Assembly (NCBI GenBank): GCA_037074615.1
Contig: CM073549.1
Location: 6,418,501-6,482,500, forward strand
Direction: 5' to 3'
Source of the DNA: Leucaena leucocephala
Lineage: Eukaryota > Streptophyta > Magnoliopsida > Fabales > Fabaceae
Length of the DNA: 64,000 nt
Below, piece after piece: positions 45,448 through 55,700 of the stretch. Every line of letters starts with the position of its first letter. Position 1 is the stretch's first letter. The notes below the pieces were generated by a model. That model worked only from the letters and a program-made list of their open reading frames with translations. It was not told the DNA's origin and searched no databases. Position numbers and translations under genes: made by a program.

Positions 45448-47180
45448 TTATTTAGGACCAATATTATGACTAGAAGAAGTAGGCGCATGTTGTTGTCCCT
45501 TCTGCATCAAGGCAGCGAATTGAGCTTGTATCCTTTGCTCCATTTGTTCCATTAGTCTTCGCTCGAATTGCACACGCTCTTGTTGCATCTTTTCACGTTC
45601 TTCTTCCATCTTTGCACGCTCTTCTTCCATCTTTGTACGCTCAGCCTCCATTTTTTCTCTTTCCTCTTCACATTTTTTTATCAAACTCTTCCTGTAATTG
45701 GGCACGCACACTCTCAACAACTGAACTATCTGTAGATTGAGGGCGATTTCTCTTCCTTGAAGGCTCCGCTCCATACCCTTTCCCTCTTACATACCCTGAC
45801 CTCTCACCAAGAACTGTCGCCAATATTTCTTCTGACGTCATTCAAGCATCACTCTCTAAATCTTGGTCTTGTTGTTGAAAAAGCTCGTGCATACGACTCT
45901 ATAATAAAAACATATAAAACTATTAAATTAAAAATAAAACTATATCAAAATAAAGTATTAAACAACAATACGTACATAAAGCTGTTCAGAGTGTTCGTCA
46001 GCCCATATTACTTGTCCATCTAATGTCTTCCTAGTATGCGTTATCTCCCACAGCTGGTCAGGAGGGATAGATTGTCAAGTAGTAGGATCTCTCTACAAAA
46101 TAATAACATACAAGAAAATGCAAAGAATAGATTTTATAATAAAAAAAAATTGAAAATTTAAATTATAATAGTGATATATTAAACTTACTGTAGCATACTC
46201 AATCTCTGCAAATGATCGAGGACCACAAGTATGTTTAGTCATTTGTTTTTCTCGATTTATCGTGTTTTTTGCACTTTTATTCTACAACAAAATGTAGTAA
46301 GTAACAAGAATTTAATAATTGAAACGAAAAATATAATTTATTTAGAAGGATAGTCAGATACCTTAAACATGTCAGACTTAAAGTATATTAATAACCACTC
46401 CCAATTTTGAAAACTAATAGTTTGAGGAGAATCAACCAACCTATCATCATCAGTCTCATATTTCTTGTAGTGAGAGTGTAGATTGTTCTTCCAATTTCTA
46501 AATGCATTTTGTAAAATAATTGATATAGCAATATGAAACTTTTCTTCAGTAATTGCATCAGCAGGTTCAAATTTATCCTGAAACAAATAATCATAAACAC
46601 TTTATATAATAAAATAAATAAAGTAAAATAAGTATAAAAAGTTGACAAAACTAATACCTTTATTTTTAAAATCATACCATGATCATATTTTTCAAAAACA
46701 TTCTTCCAGCTACCTCCACCATCCCTGAAAGAGACTGTGGTTCTAAGAGTTAGACCACAATAATTAGAAAAGTCTCTTGCTTCTGCACCGATTGCTCTTG
46801 ACATGGAATCTGAAAATTTGACTCGAATCTTTGCTCCTTGTGCAGTCCTCAAATTAACGTTAATAGACTTATAAACTCCTCTGCCTTTGTTGATTGCAGT
46901 AGAAGAGCCTATCATTAAAATTTAATTACAATTAAATGTTACATGCGATGTAAATCAATTATTATAAATTTGAAACAAACTTACCTGCACTACTATTTTG
47001 AGTATGGGGAGTAGTAGGAGAGTTGATAGGCATTTCCTCAAGTTGCTGTTGCAGTGATAGCGGTGAAATAACAGGTCTTGATTGAGGTGTAGAGCATGTA
47101 CCTCAACTATTTGTGTTGTCATTAGATGTAACAGAAATACTTTTTCCACCTCGACCTTTTCTTAATACTGACATATCCTA
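45448..47180 (-). pseudogene. CACTA-associated Transposase_24-type gene, broken
   Basis: Minus-strand exons follow the order of the plant transposase (Ptta/En/Spm, Transposase_24) proteins. The order is MSVLRKGRGGKS after an AG at 47176; KGRGVYKS and RAIGAEARDFSNYCGLTLRT at 46915-46680; a DKFEP...NAFRNWKNNLHSHYKK exon at 46580-46340; a THTCGPRSFAEIEYA exon near 46240; a PPDQLWEITHTRKTLDGQVI exon near 46050; and ILATVLGERSGYVRGKGYG near 45830. A glutamate- and lysine-rich coiled coil follows at 45700-45500. In-frame TGA codons lie near 46075 and 45842, and the coiled-coil end is in another frame. It is likely non-functional. Confidence 0.75.
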
Positions 47181-47212
47181 CAAAAATATATATTTCATTT
47201 AAGAAATAGAAA

Positions 47213-48340
47213 TCAATCAAACAAGCTTCTTGTTGTATGTTTAGAAAGAAATCCTTCCCCAATCCAATTAACAATGAGATCAGGAACATAAATAATAGAG
47301 TCTTCTGGGAATAAGGCACAATATAAGAAACATTTCTTGTGAACCTCATCTGGTAATCGATCATAGCTAAACTTGAGAATAGAGAACACTTTTGTCTCTA
47401 AATCCGAAGCAGTCCATGAAGACTCTAATAAATTCTCTCTTGAGATTTTCCATGCTTCTATGCTATTCACACCTACCATGGAACTTCCTATTACAATCAA
47501 TGCAAGGGGTAGCCCTTTACATTCCATTGCCATCTCTTCAGCTAGCTTAGGAATATCAGGGTGTGAATTTAAAGTTTCTTCACCAACTTTCATGCGAAAT
47601 AACTCAAGGGCTTCTTTCTCCGTCAAAACTTGTACCTCGAATTTCATTTGAGCATGCATTTTTCCACACATATTCTCAAGCCGTGTTGTGAATAACACTT
47701 TGCATTGAAAATTGGTGTCCTCTGGATTTGGCACTCCTAGCAATTTCAAGTCGATTTCCTCCCACATATCATCCAATAATAAGGCAAATTTCTTTTGTTT
47801 AAGGATTCCATAAATCTTTGATGCTTTTTCAAATTGATTACTACATTGATTCCAATCATCATTACCAACCCTGATCAATTTTCTAATGTTGTCCATAATA
47901 CTATCTAAGTTAAGCTCTTTGGATACGACTACCCACATCACAACATCAAAGTCCAACCTTCTCTTTGCAAGTTCATTATTAATTTTCTTTAGTAGGGTTG
48001 TTTTTCCCACCCCGCCCATCCCATATAAACCAATGACGCCAACATTCTCTGCTTCAATACTATTCCACACCTTTTGAAACATTAAACCCAATCCCACCGT
48101 CTCATCTAGAGGCATCTCAATTGCTTTGGTAGGTACTTTATGAGCAATTATAAAATCCTTACCGAAGCTTTTCCCCTTAGTTGTGAGTTCATCCACATCC
48201 TTGAGCATCTTACCAACATTCTTTCCAAGCTTGTAGCTTGACATGCAATTCTTTGGACAGCATTTACTTGAGTAATTGTTTTGAATTTCTAGGGCACCCT
48301 GAAATTTACTTGAGCAAATTTCATTTACTTAAGTGCAATC
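47213..48340 (-). CDS. Captured NB-ARC (CC-NBS resistance-gene) fragment inside the CACTA element
   Basis: NB-ARC modules are the nucleotide switch of plant NLR immune receptors. The 343-codon open frame from 48244 contains the P-loop GMGGVGKTT (residues 75-83), kinase-2 LLLDDMW (155-161), RNBS-B FTTR (185-188), GLPLAL (244-249) and RNBS-D CFLYCALFPED (about 305-315), then ends soon after IVNWIGEGFL. Upstream in frame to about 48330 the coding similarity continues (ALEIQ, CCPKNC), the end of an RPS2/RPS5-type coiled-coil part. CCPKNC is followed by M where W is usual. The first coiled coil, the MHD motif and the whole LRR are absent. It has no stop inside, lies in the same orientation as the transposase exons and is bounded by CACTA sequence, so I read it as a captured gene piece rather than a resident gene. 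Whether it is translated is unknown. Confidence 0.85.
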
Positions 48341-48344
48341 AAGT

Positions 48345-49245
48345 GATGTCAATCTTCCGTATTATGCCATTTCAACCACAACACTACTCATTTTACTACT
48401 TGATTACCTAGATTCATAGTAACAGACTGTAAACAAGCTAGAGTCTTGAGTATAAAAAGGGGGCTTCATTTCCTTACAGCCTTTCACACAGAAACAATAG
48501 AGATTATAATCTATTTTTTGAATGATTATGATAATGATGCATTACGAAGATTGAACTAAAAGAAGGTTCAAATTTGGTTTGGCAGAAACACAAGAAAAGG
48601 ATAATGATCCAAGCAATTGATGGAAGAGGGAATCCGTTTGGAAATGCAAATCTTTGAAAATGGCAGTAGGGAAAGAGAAGCCAAAACAGGGAATATGGGA
48701 GTACAAATTTTTCAGGGAAAGAGAAGCCAAAACATATAATCATTCAGGGGATATGGCAGTACAAATTTTTCTAATTTATCTCATAGTATAGAAAATGGAA
48801 ACCAAATTGAAAATAAAATAAAAAATCAGTACCCTAAGTCACTGACCAGATCACCAGAAGAAGAGCAACGGAGTGTGTCGTCGACGCTACTGAGTGTTAT
48901 GCTGGAATTTTGCCGTGTGCGATAGAGCACCAATAAGGACGGGAGCCTGTAGGGGAAGACGAATCGCGAGAAACCTGACGATGACGGTGAGATTTTGAGA
49001 CTGAAAACTGTAGTGCACAATGCACGACGGTGACACAGCGAAGAACAGAAGAAGAACAGACGAGGTGAACCCGTCGCCCGTCTCTCTCTCTCTCTGACTC
49101 TCGTCCTCGGTCCTTCAAGCCTTCAAAGTGAACTCGGGAAGGGAGGGGGCCGCTGCCGCTGTGCTGTGCCTGTTTCTAGAAGAGAGAAACTGATAAACAA
49201 AATCGTGGAAGGCAGGAGAACCCTAATGAAATATTAAAACGTATT
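48345..49245. other. CACTA internal non-coding segment
   Basis: Between the captured NB-ARC and the inner repeat cluster lies sequence with a (CT)n run near 49081-49095 and GC-richer parts. It may be a 5' untranslated region and promoter of the element gene. TTCCCTTTCCC-like and AAGAGAAGCC(A)AAAACA segments repeat near 48680 and 48725. No coding region was accepted. Confidence 0.4.
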
Positions 49246-49315
49246 AGCTGCGACAGAAAGGTCGCCGCTGAAATGGGACTTTCAGCGGCGACAAAAAAGT
49301 CGCCGCTGAAAGTCT
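49245..49315. repeat. CACTA inner palindromic repeat cluster
   Basis: GTCGCCGCTGAAA and TTTCAGCGGCGAC face each other around a short TGGGAC loop near 49261-49292, with one more repeat after it. The cluster lies about 640 bp inside the main right-end cluster. Confidence 0.9.
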
Positions 49316-49319
49316 TAAT

Positions 49320-49950
49320 TTACCAAATATTTTTTACAAAATAATCCTCTTAATAAAAACATAATATTTTTCCTCCAGTAGCTTCTTCAACTCATTAGGA
49401 AATTTTTATAAAATATTTTAGGCAAATGATAACCTCTAATTATTTTTCTTAAATTTTTAAATAAAATAGACCTTTAATTCCCAAAAATTTTACTTTTGAG
49501 ACTTTTTATTTTCTAAAAAACACTTTTATACTAAACAATACCTTATAAATTCTTTTTATAAAAGTTGGGATGCTACATGAAATGCAGTAACAGAGCACAT
49601 GTAAAACACTAACTAATAATGTGTGTATGTGTGTGTGTATATATGTATGTATATAGTTTACGTCCCTTCTTTCTTCTTATCTCGTTCTCACACACACATC
49701 TCCTTCTCTCTATCTCCTCCCCCACATTATCTCTAACACACACATGCTAACTCTAATGCTCATTGACACACAGTTATAACATCTCTCTCATTCTCATACT
49801 TTTGCTTTAGCTCCTTGTTTCACAGGTATCATATTATTATCTATATAATATCTTCTCATTACAATAATATGTGAAATTTTTTTATTTATTATTGAAAATA
49901 TAATTATTCAATAATTTAATTCTATATATTAGATAGTTGCTTAAAAAAAT
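49320..49950. other. AT-rich segment inside the CACTA right end
   Basis: It contains a (GT)n/(TATG)n stretch near 49620-49660 and CT-rich DNA at 49665-49740. No coding region. It separates two clusters of subterminal repeats and could be an insertion or normal element DNA. Confidence 0.4.
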
Positions 49951-49954
49951 GTAT

Positions 49955-50262
49955 GGAGATGTCGCCGCTAAAGGATAAAAATGTCGCCACTGAATCCCAC
50001 CTTCTGCGGCGGCCATAAAAGTCGCCGCAGAAACTATAGGATTTACTATGACTTTCTGCGGTGACAATATTTGTTGCCGCAGAAAATGTTTCTTTCAGCG
50101 GCGACAAAACAATGTCGCCGTTGAAAGTCTTGGTTTCAGCGGCGACAAGAAATGTCGCCGCTGAAAGAGGACTTTCAGCGGCAACAACTAGTGTCGCCGC
50201 AGAAAATGTGGTTTCAGCGGCGACTTTTTTAGTGGCCGCTAAAAAGTCGTCGCCAAAACCTT
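49955..50262. repeat. CACTA subterminal palindromic repeats, right end
   Basis: About a dozen copies of TTTC(A/T)GCGG(C/T)GACA and complement occur in both orientations. The open frame that crosses this block encodes only repeats (SAATxxVAAExx) and is not a gene. Confidence 0.9.
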
Positions 50263-50279
50263 ATTTTTTTGTAGTGATT

Positions 50280-51430
50280 GATCTTCAATTTTAACTTCAA
50301 GCCAGTCACCTCTAAGCCAATTAAGAGTCTTGCATACGTAATTCACATTCGTAACTTTCCATTGTGTATAATAACAACATGAAATTGGGCTACCAACAAA
50401 CCTTGATATAATTGACAAATGGATGGGTCCATTCAACATATGATATATTACGTTCGAATCAAGTCGTATCTGTAAAAGGTAAAATTTATTTCAGACTCTA
50501 TACATCAGGAAGATTAATCTTTAACTATTGGATAGAAGACGCCACCTAGACTAAAAAACATGAAATTGGGCCTAAATTCATAGGATTATTATTATTTTTT
50601 TTTTGGTATAAGAAATTTTAAGAAGGGGGTTGATCTAAGGAGAAAACAAAATTTCCATCCCTCCTAAGTAATACTAATGTTGGACAGGATGATTTGTCTA
50701 TTATCCTCAGACATAAACCTAAATACTCAAAAGCTAAGATACCTCTTTAAATACATATGATTATAGCCCAACTTGCCTCGTCCAAATGCATATTTGTTGT
50801 TTTGGGTCTCCAATGTGGTTACTTGGGATCCAATATTCAAATACATATTATAGCATTTTGAATTTGAAAAACTTTTCTTTGCCCTTTGAACGCTTGACCG
50901 GTTTGATGGAAAGGCATACAATCGCCTTCTAGGTTCACATCAGAAAGTAAATAACTATTTTAATGGTTTTACGATTTTGAAATTCCATCGAACTTCCAAA
51001 CAGTATTTTGGGGCCAAAAACATTTGTAATTCTAAAAATTTTCACGCATTCACATAAACATGGTTAATTTTTGTTTGAAATTAGCCCGCTCTTATTCTAA
51101 CTTTATGAACAAGCAAAGGATTTTAATATTAATATCACTCCCAGTCGATATCATTTTCCAATCAATCTCGAATCAGATAAAATCAAATGATCTAATTAAT
51201 CCCAACAATTAATATCTATGATACAAGTAACAAAAATACACACTCATAGTACTTCTTCCACACATATCTAGGAAGAAAAACCACACTGCTCTTGAGAAGT
51301 TCAAAACCAAAAGTGTATATTTACTCGTCTTCATCAAAATGTTTTTTTTTAATTTTATTAATGATGGACAATAATAAAAAATGGAAAACATAGTTCTTAC
51401 ACTATGATATGGTAGGTAGAGTTCCTTTGT
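50280..51430. other. Intergenic DNA between the CACTA element and the second PGG gene
   Basis: AT-rich with no supported coding region. It may hold the 3' flank of the PGG gene that ends at 51435. Confidence 0.5.
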
Positions 51431-51434
51431 TGTA

Positions 51435-52350
51435 CTATGAAAAGGGCTGGTTATGATCATATTGTCCCGTCCTGGAGTCTTGGAAGAAACCTGATATAGA
51501 TGTCTTTGTCTTCCAATTTAGTGGAAGTTGTGTAAATGTGTGCACCAATGCTACTGGTAATAAAATGACAACATAGGATATGATCATAGGCTTCCCTTTA
51601 GGTTGAAAGTCATGGGATAGTGCAGCATAGAAAGAAACCAACATTGATATAAGAGAGGCGAGGAATGAAACGATGCCCAAACAATGGCAAACTTTGACAA
51701 AAACCTTGAGGATGTTCCTTTCTAGAGAGATAACAAACAATACAACAACAACAAGCCTTATCCCATTAAATGGGGTCGGCTATATGGATCATACGACGCC
51801 ATTGTGCTCTATAAAAAACTAAATCCTTAGATAGGTTATTGACCAGAAGATTTCGCTCAATGACCTCGTTGAGTGTTCTCTTTTGGCCTTCCTTTACTCC
51901 TTTTAACCAGGCTCCATACTGTTTGATCCACCCTCCTTAACTCCGACTATGCATGTAGCCGATCCCAAGCCTGGGTAAAGGAGGAGGGTTGTGTTAGGCC
52001 TCGACAGCCAACGTAAAACTTGTCGAATCTTATGAACATGGACATACGAAGAAATTTCTAGAGAGAGAAATGGCTAGAAAAGTAGTCAATGAAGTGATAG
52101 AGAATAGAAAGGAAAATAACACGGAGATAGAAAATGTATGACCAGATCTGTCCATGTCCTGGTAGCCTGCAGAAAAGGTGGAACCAATTATGAGGGTAGC
52201 TGCAACCATGTACAATCCGCACGTTTCCTTCACTGGGTCGTCACATTCATTAACGAGCTTCATGTGCTCCTTCGTGAAGATCTCCCCTGGAATCTCACCC
52301 TTTTCATTGGGATGTGAATTGAAGTAAGGTGGCCTACTTTCTTTCACATA
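51435..52350 (-). pseudogene. Ankyrin-PGG gene copy 2, last exon split by a LINE
   Basis: On the minus strand an exon with an AG acceptor at 52352-52351 begins YVKESRPPYF and continues GEIPGEIFTKEHMKLV and the PGG-domain helices (KETCGLYMVAATLIIGSTFSA, SVLFSFLFSITSLTTFLAI). At 52054 it is interrupted by an RTE fragment and resumes at 51730 with ERNILKVFVKVC and the last helices, ending SGFFQDSRTGQYDHNQPFS before a stop. Reading through the duplication joins the two parts in frame. The upstream ankyrin exons are missing, because L1 sequence begins at about 52440. It is a paralogue of the gene at 38560-42730 in the same orientation, so the two are relics of a tandem array. Confidence 0.85.
51731..52054 (-). 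mobile_element. RTE LINE 3' fragment inside the PGG exon
   Basis: This 324-bp piece carries the RTE tail (CAACAACAACAAGCC, then TTATCCCATTAAATGGGG) and the C-terminal coding end. The bases TTTCTAGAGAGA stand on both sides (51719-51730 and 52055-52066), a 12-bp target duplication. It is a heavily 5'-truncated insertion. Confidence 0.9.
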
Positions 52351-54315
52351 CTGTTTCAACATAAAATAATATTTAAATTTTAGAAGTAACAGTCTTATGC
52401 AGCACAATATGATGTAGAAGAAGCCTGAAACATAAAACTACTGGAATTAAAAACATTGCAAGAAATCTTCCTAAAATTGACAATGTGAAACCATTTGTTG
52501 AGTAGAGCATCTTTAACTTTATAGGATCCTGAATTGTTACCAGTACAGACTAGAGCATCAAAATGGGAAGTAGCTGAAAGATCAATGCTGGAAATGGCAG
52601 AAGCTGCTGAGGCAGATTAAAGGCAATTTAACAAGTCAGTGTTCCATGAAAATGGAAAATGAGACCTAGGAGTATGCATTAAAAGATCTGAGACTGTCCT
52701 TAGGTGTGGAAAGTCATCAGAACTAACTTGCATTGTCCGCCATTTAGAATGGTGAGGGGGGATTGAAGTGCCATTACCAACTACCCATTTTAGGTTATTA
52801 GTAATCAATTCAGCACAGTCAGCAATGCCCTTCCATAGCTAGGAAGCATTATATGGAACCTTTATCAAGTTTGTGGAACTTTCATCAAAATATTTGGTCC
52901 TGAGTGGAGAATAACGGGGATCTAGGTTGTGAGGCTAAGATGCCCCAGACTTGTTTACCTATAAGAGCATGATTGAAGTGTCTAGTAGATTTGAGCCCAA
53001 GACCACCTTGATCAGTAGGGAGGAAGAGAGAATCACGACGCAAGAGATGCATCTTCTTCTTATCACCTTGAGAACCCCAGAAGAAATTCGTGCATTTATG
53101 ATCAATTGTTTGACATACACGCGTGAGGATCGTTAAGAGCACAGATTTAAGTAAAGTAAGACGTGAAGCCTCAGAAAAGAGTCTTTCCTGCCATGCACTG
53201 AGACAAGAGTCTAATCGTTGCATAACATGGTTATAAATTTGGGCCTTTTCTCTCCCTGGATCGATCCAATTTCCTAGATATTTTCCCAACCTTTGGGCAA
53301 AGTGAACATTAAGTGTTCCAGAGAAATCAAGCTTTTGGGAATGAGTGATGTTCTTACTACACACCAAAGTTGATTTTGATCTATTTGATTATCTGCCCAG
53401 GCCAATCATAATTTTTATTAAGTGCTTCAGCTACAGTATCACAAGTCTTAGATCCCTCAAAGAAAAACAAAGTCATCTGCATAAAGGAGATAGGAAATAG
53501 GGGCAGCTGATTGACAAACTTTGATATATTTCCATAAACTTCTTGATTCATACATGGAGATAATACAAGAGAGGACATTGGAGGCAAGAATGTAAAGAAA
53601 AGGGGATATGGGATCCCCTTCGTGAATGCCTCTGTTGGGGTGAATGACCAAAGTTAATTGCCCATTGAACTGGATTTGGTGTTCAACTGTGGAGATGCAT
53701 TGATGAACTAAGTTAATCCATTTTTGTGGAAAGTTCATCTTAATCATAGTAGCTGTAATAAAAATTCCCAGGAAAGCCTATCAAAGGCTTTGGAGAAATC
53801 TACTTGAAGTGCAGCTAACTTCCTCTGCCAGGTCCAGCCAAATATGTTTAGGATAGAACATCTGTGGCCAACATAATATTGTTCGAAATGAGTCTCCCTT
53901 TAGGGAAGGCACTCTGGTATAGGCCGGTTAGATGAGACAAAGGGTCCTTCAATCTATTGCAAAGGACTTTGGATATTATCTTATAGACTGTATTGTAGAG
54001 ACTAATTGGCCTGAAATCTGAGATACCTGGAGGTCTTTTATTTTATGTAATGAAGCATGTGTTCTGAATTCCAGAAATGAATGATCGAGTGATATTTTCC
54101 TTGAAAATGCTTCTGGAAGAAGGATGCATGAAAGCCATTAGGACTAGGTGCACTATCTTTAGGGAGACTGAAGGCAATAATTTTAATTTCATCTTCGGTG
54201 AGGGGAGCCAAAAGATTACTGCAATCTAGATCTGATAATTGTGGTATATCAATTTGAGACATTTCATCAAGCAGAGAATTCACATTATCATTATGGGAAC
54301 CCTGGAAGCGGCTGA

Positions 54316-54320
54316 GAAAA
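54316..54320. repeat. Target-site duplication of the copia element (left)
   Basis: GAAAA lies just before the 5' LTR and again at 59302-59306 after the 3' LTR. It belongs to the interrupted L1 coding sequence. Confidence 0.85.
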
Positions 54321-54577
54321 TGTAGGAAATCATGGGAGTAAATGAGAATAAATGAGATTAAATGGGAAAGATTATAGGCATTTAACTAGCTGATTACATG
54401 CCAGATACCTTGCCTGATTTTAGGATGATAAATCCCTTAATATTTAGGATCCCGTTATGTAAATATGTGTATATATACTCCTTACTATAGCAATAGAATC
54501 ACAGAAGAAATATATACCTCCTCCCTTGTACTCTTTTCACTATTTCCGGCATCATTATAGAGGAGTGCCGTTCAATA
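54321..54577 (+). repeat. 5' LTR of the copia element (257 bp)
   Basis: It runs from TGTAGGAAATCATGGG to GTGCCGTTCAATA. The 3' LTR at 59045-59301 has the same length with six substitutions that I can count (2.3 percent). A TATA-like TATATATACTCC precedes the likely transcription start. The ends are TG...TA rather than TG...CA. Confidence 0.9.
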
Positions 54578-55700
54578 TGGTATCAGAGCGGGAAGAGCGG
54601 CCTTCTGCCATTGACTCTTCCGTCACCTCCCAACCAGGAGGAGGTTCACGAGTCAGTTCCCCCAGAGTAGCTGGACTTGAAGGTTCCACAATACTCATCG
54701 TACCAGAGCGACTCACAGGAGACAACTACACAGAGTGGAGTCAATCAATGCTCCTTGCACTTGATGGAAGGGATAAGCTTGATTTGCTCCATAATGACCA
54801 ACCATCCTCCGACAGTGATAGCATCCGTCGTCGATGGAAATCAGATAACTCTCTCGTCGCTTCCTGGCTTCTAAATTCAATGCTCCCTGCTTTCAGGAAG
54901 AGCTTTATGATCCTTTCTTCTGCAAAGGCGATCTGGGTCGCCGTAAAGGAGGCTTACAGAAAGAGACCAAGTGCCTCCTTACTATTTGACTTGCGCAAAC
55001 GTCTCTGGAGCATCAAACAGGGGCATCAACCTCTGAATGTGTACTACCTTGAAAAGAATTCCCTGTGGCAAGAGTTAGATATGCTTCAGCATCGGGTATG
55101 GAAGAGCCCAGAAGACGCCGTTGAATATTGACGAACTCTGGAAGAAGAACGCCTATTCGAGTTCCTGGCTGGTCTGAATCCCATCTACGACGACGCAAGA
55201 GGATGACTTCTGAGCCGCGACCCTCTGCCGACGGTCTCTGAAATATTCGCGCTTATGCGAGATGAAGAAAGTTGCCGCCACGTGATGCTACCCGACACCG
55301 CTGGAACGCCTGAGATGTCGTCGGCCCTCGCTGCTCAGACAGTGGACGCCAAGAAGGAACGTCCCACCTGCGACCACTGCAGAAAGCAAGGCCACACAAA
55401 GGATCGGTGCTGGGATCTTCACGGTAAGCCACCTGACTGTAGACCCCGATAGAGAAAGCCACGAGGTCATCTGGAAGAGACTCAACAAGGTGCAGAAGAA
55501 ATGGGCTCCGTGACCAGTGAACAGTGCGCTCAAGTGGGCTTTGGTTCTGCAGGAGGAACAGGCCCAATACGTCATCTGGCGGCTTCTCACGTGGGCTCCA
55601 GTTCTGCAGGCCCATTCCATGGTCCTCTCAATTGGGCTCAGGTTCTGCAGGCCCAATCCAAAGCACATCAAGTCCAGATCCACTAACTCATATCCTAGAG
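54577..55700 (+). pseudogene. Copia Gag, interrupted
   Basis: From the ATG at the LTR/primer-site junction the frame encodes a Gag of the UBN2/Retrotran_gag type (LTGDNYTEWSQSMLLALDGR, VASWLLNSMLP, LRKRLWSIKQG). It stops at TGA 55129-55131, again at 55204-55206 and at TAG 55450-55452. A zinc-knuckle-like CDHCRKQGHTKDRC lies at 55370-55410. The protease begins in another frame from about 55700. Some of the stops may be C-to-T changes of Arg or Trp codons, as expected of methylated silent DNA. Confidence 0.8.
54578..54589 (+). promoter_or_regulatory. Primer-binding site of the copia element
   Basis: TGGTATCAGAGC directly follows the LTR and matches the 3' end of initiator tRNA-Met. The last LTR base together with the first two primer-site bases makes the ATG that starts the Gag reading frame. 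Confidence 0.9.

Larger units (their letters stand above)
44966..50276 (-). mobile_element. CACTA (En/Spm) DNA transposon carrying an NB-ARC fragment
   Basis: The left end reads TACTACAAGAAAA (the usual first C is T) and the right end TTTTTTTGTAGTG, the CACTA inverted termini. ATT flanks both sides (44963-44965 and 50277-50279), the 3-bp duplication expected of the superfamily. Palindromic TCAGCGGCGACA repeats fill both subterminal regions. On the minus strand it holds a captured NB-ARC (about 48340-47236) and Transposase_24-type exons (47180-45450). A TNP2 transposase is absent, so it is non-autonomous. The length is 5311 bp. Confidence 0.9.

Noticed and set aside
47213..48302. A resident, functional NLR resistance gene
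   Set aside because: The coiled coil is only partly present, the MHD and LRR are absent, and the piece lies within a bounded CACTA element.
49955..50262. CRISPR-like array of short regular repeats
   Set aside because: Repeats alternate in orientation, vary in sequence and spacing, and lie at CACTA termini in a plant genome.
50061..50294. Open frame with repeated SAATxxVAAE units as a gene
   Set aside because: It is the translation of the CACTA subterminal repeats and has no independent support.
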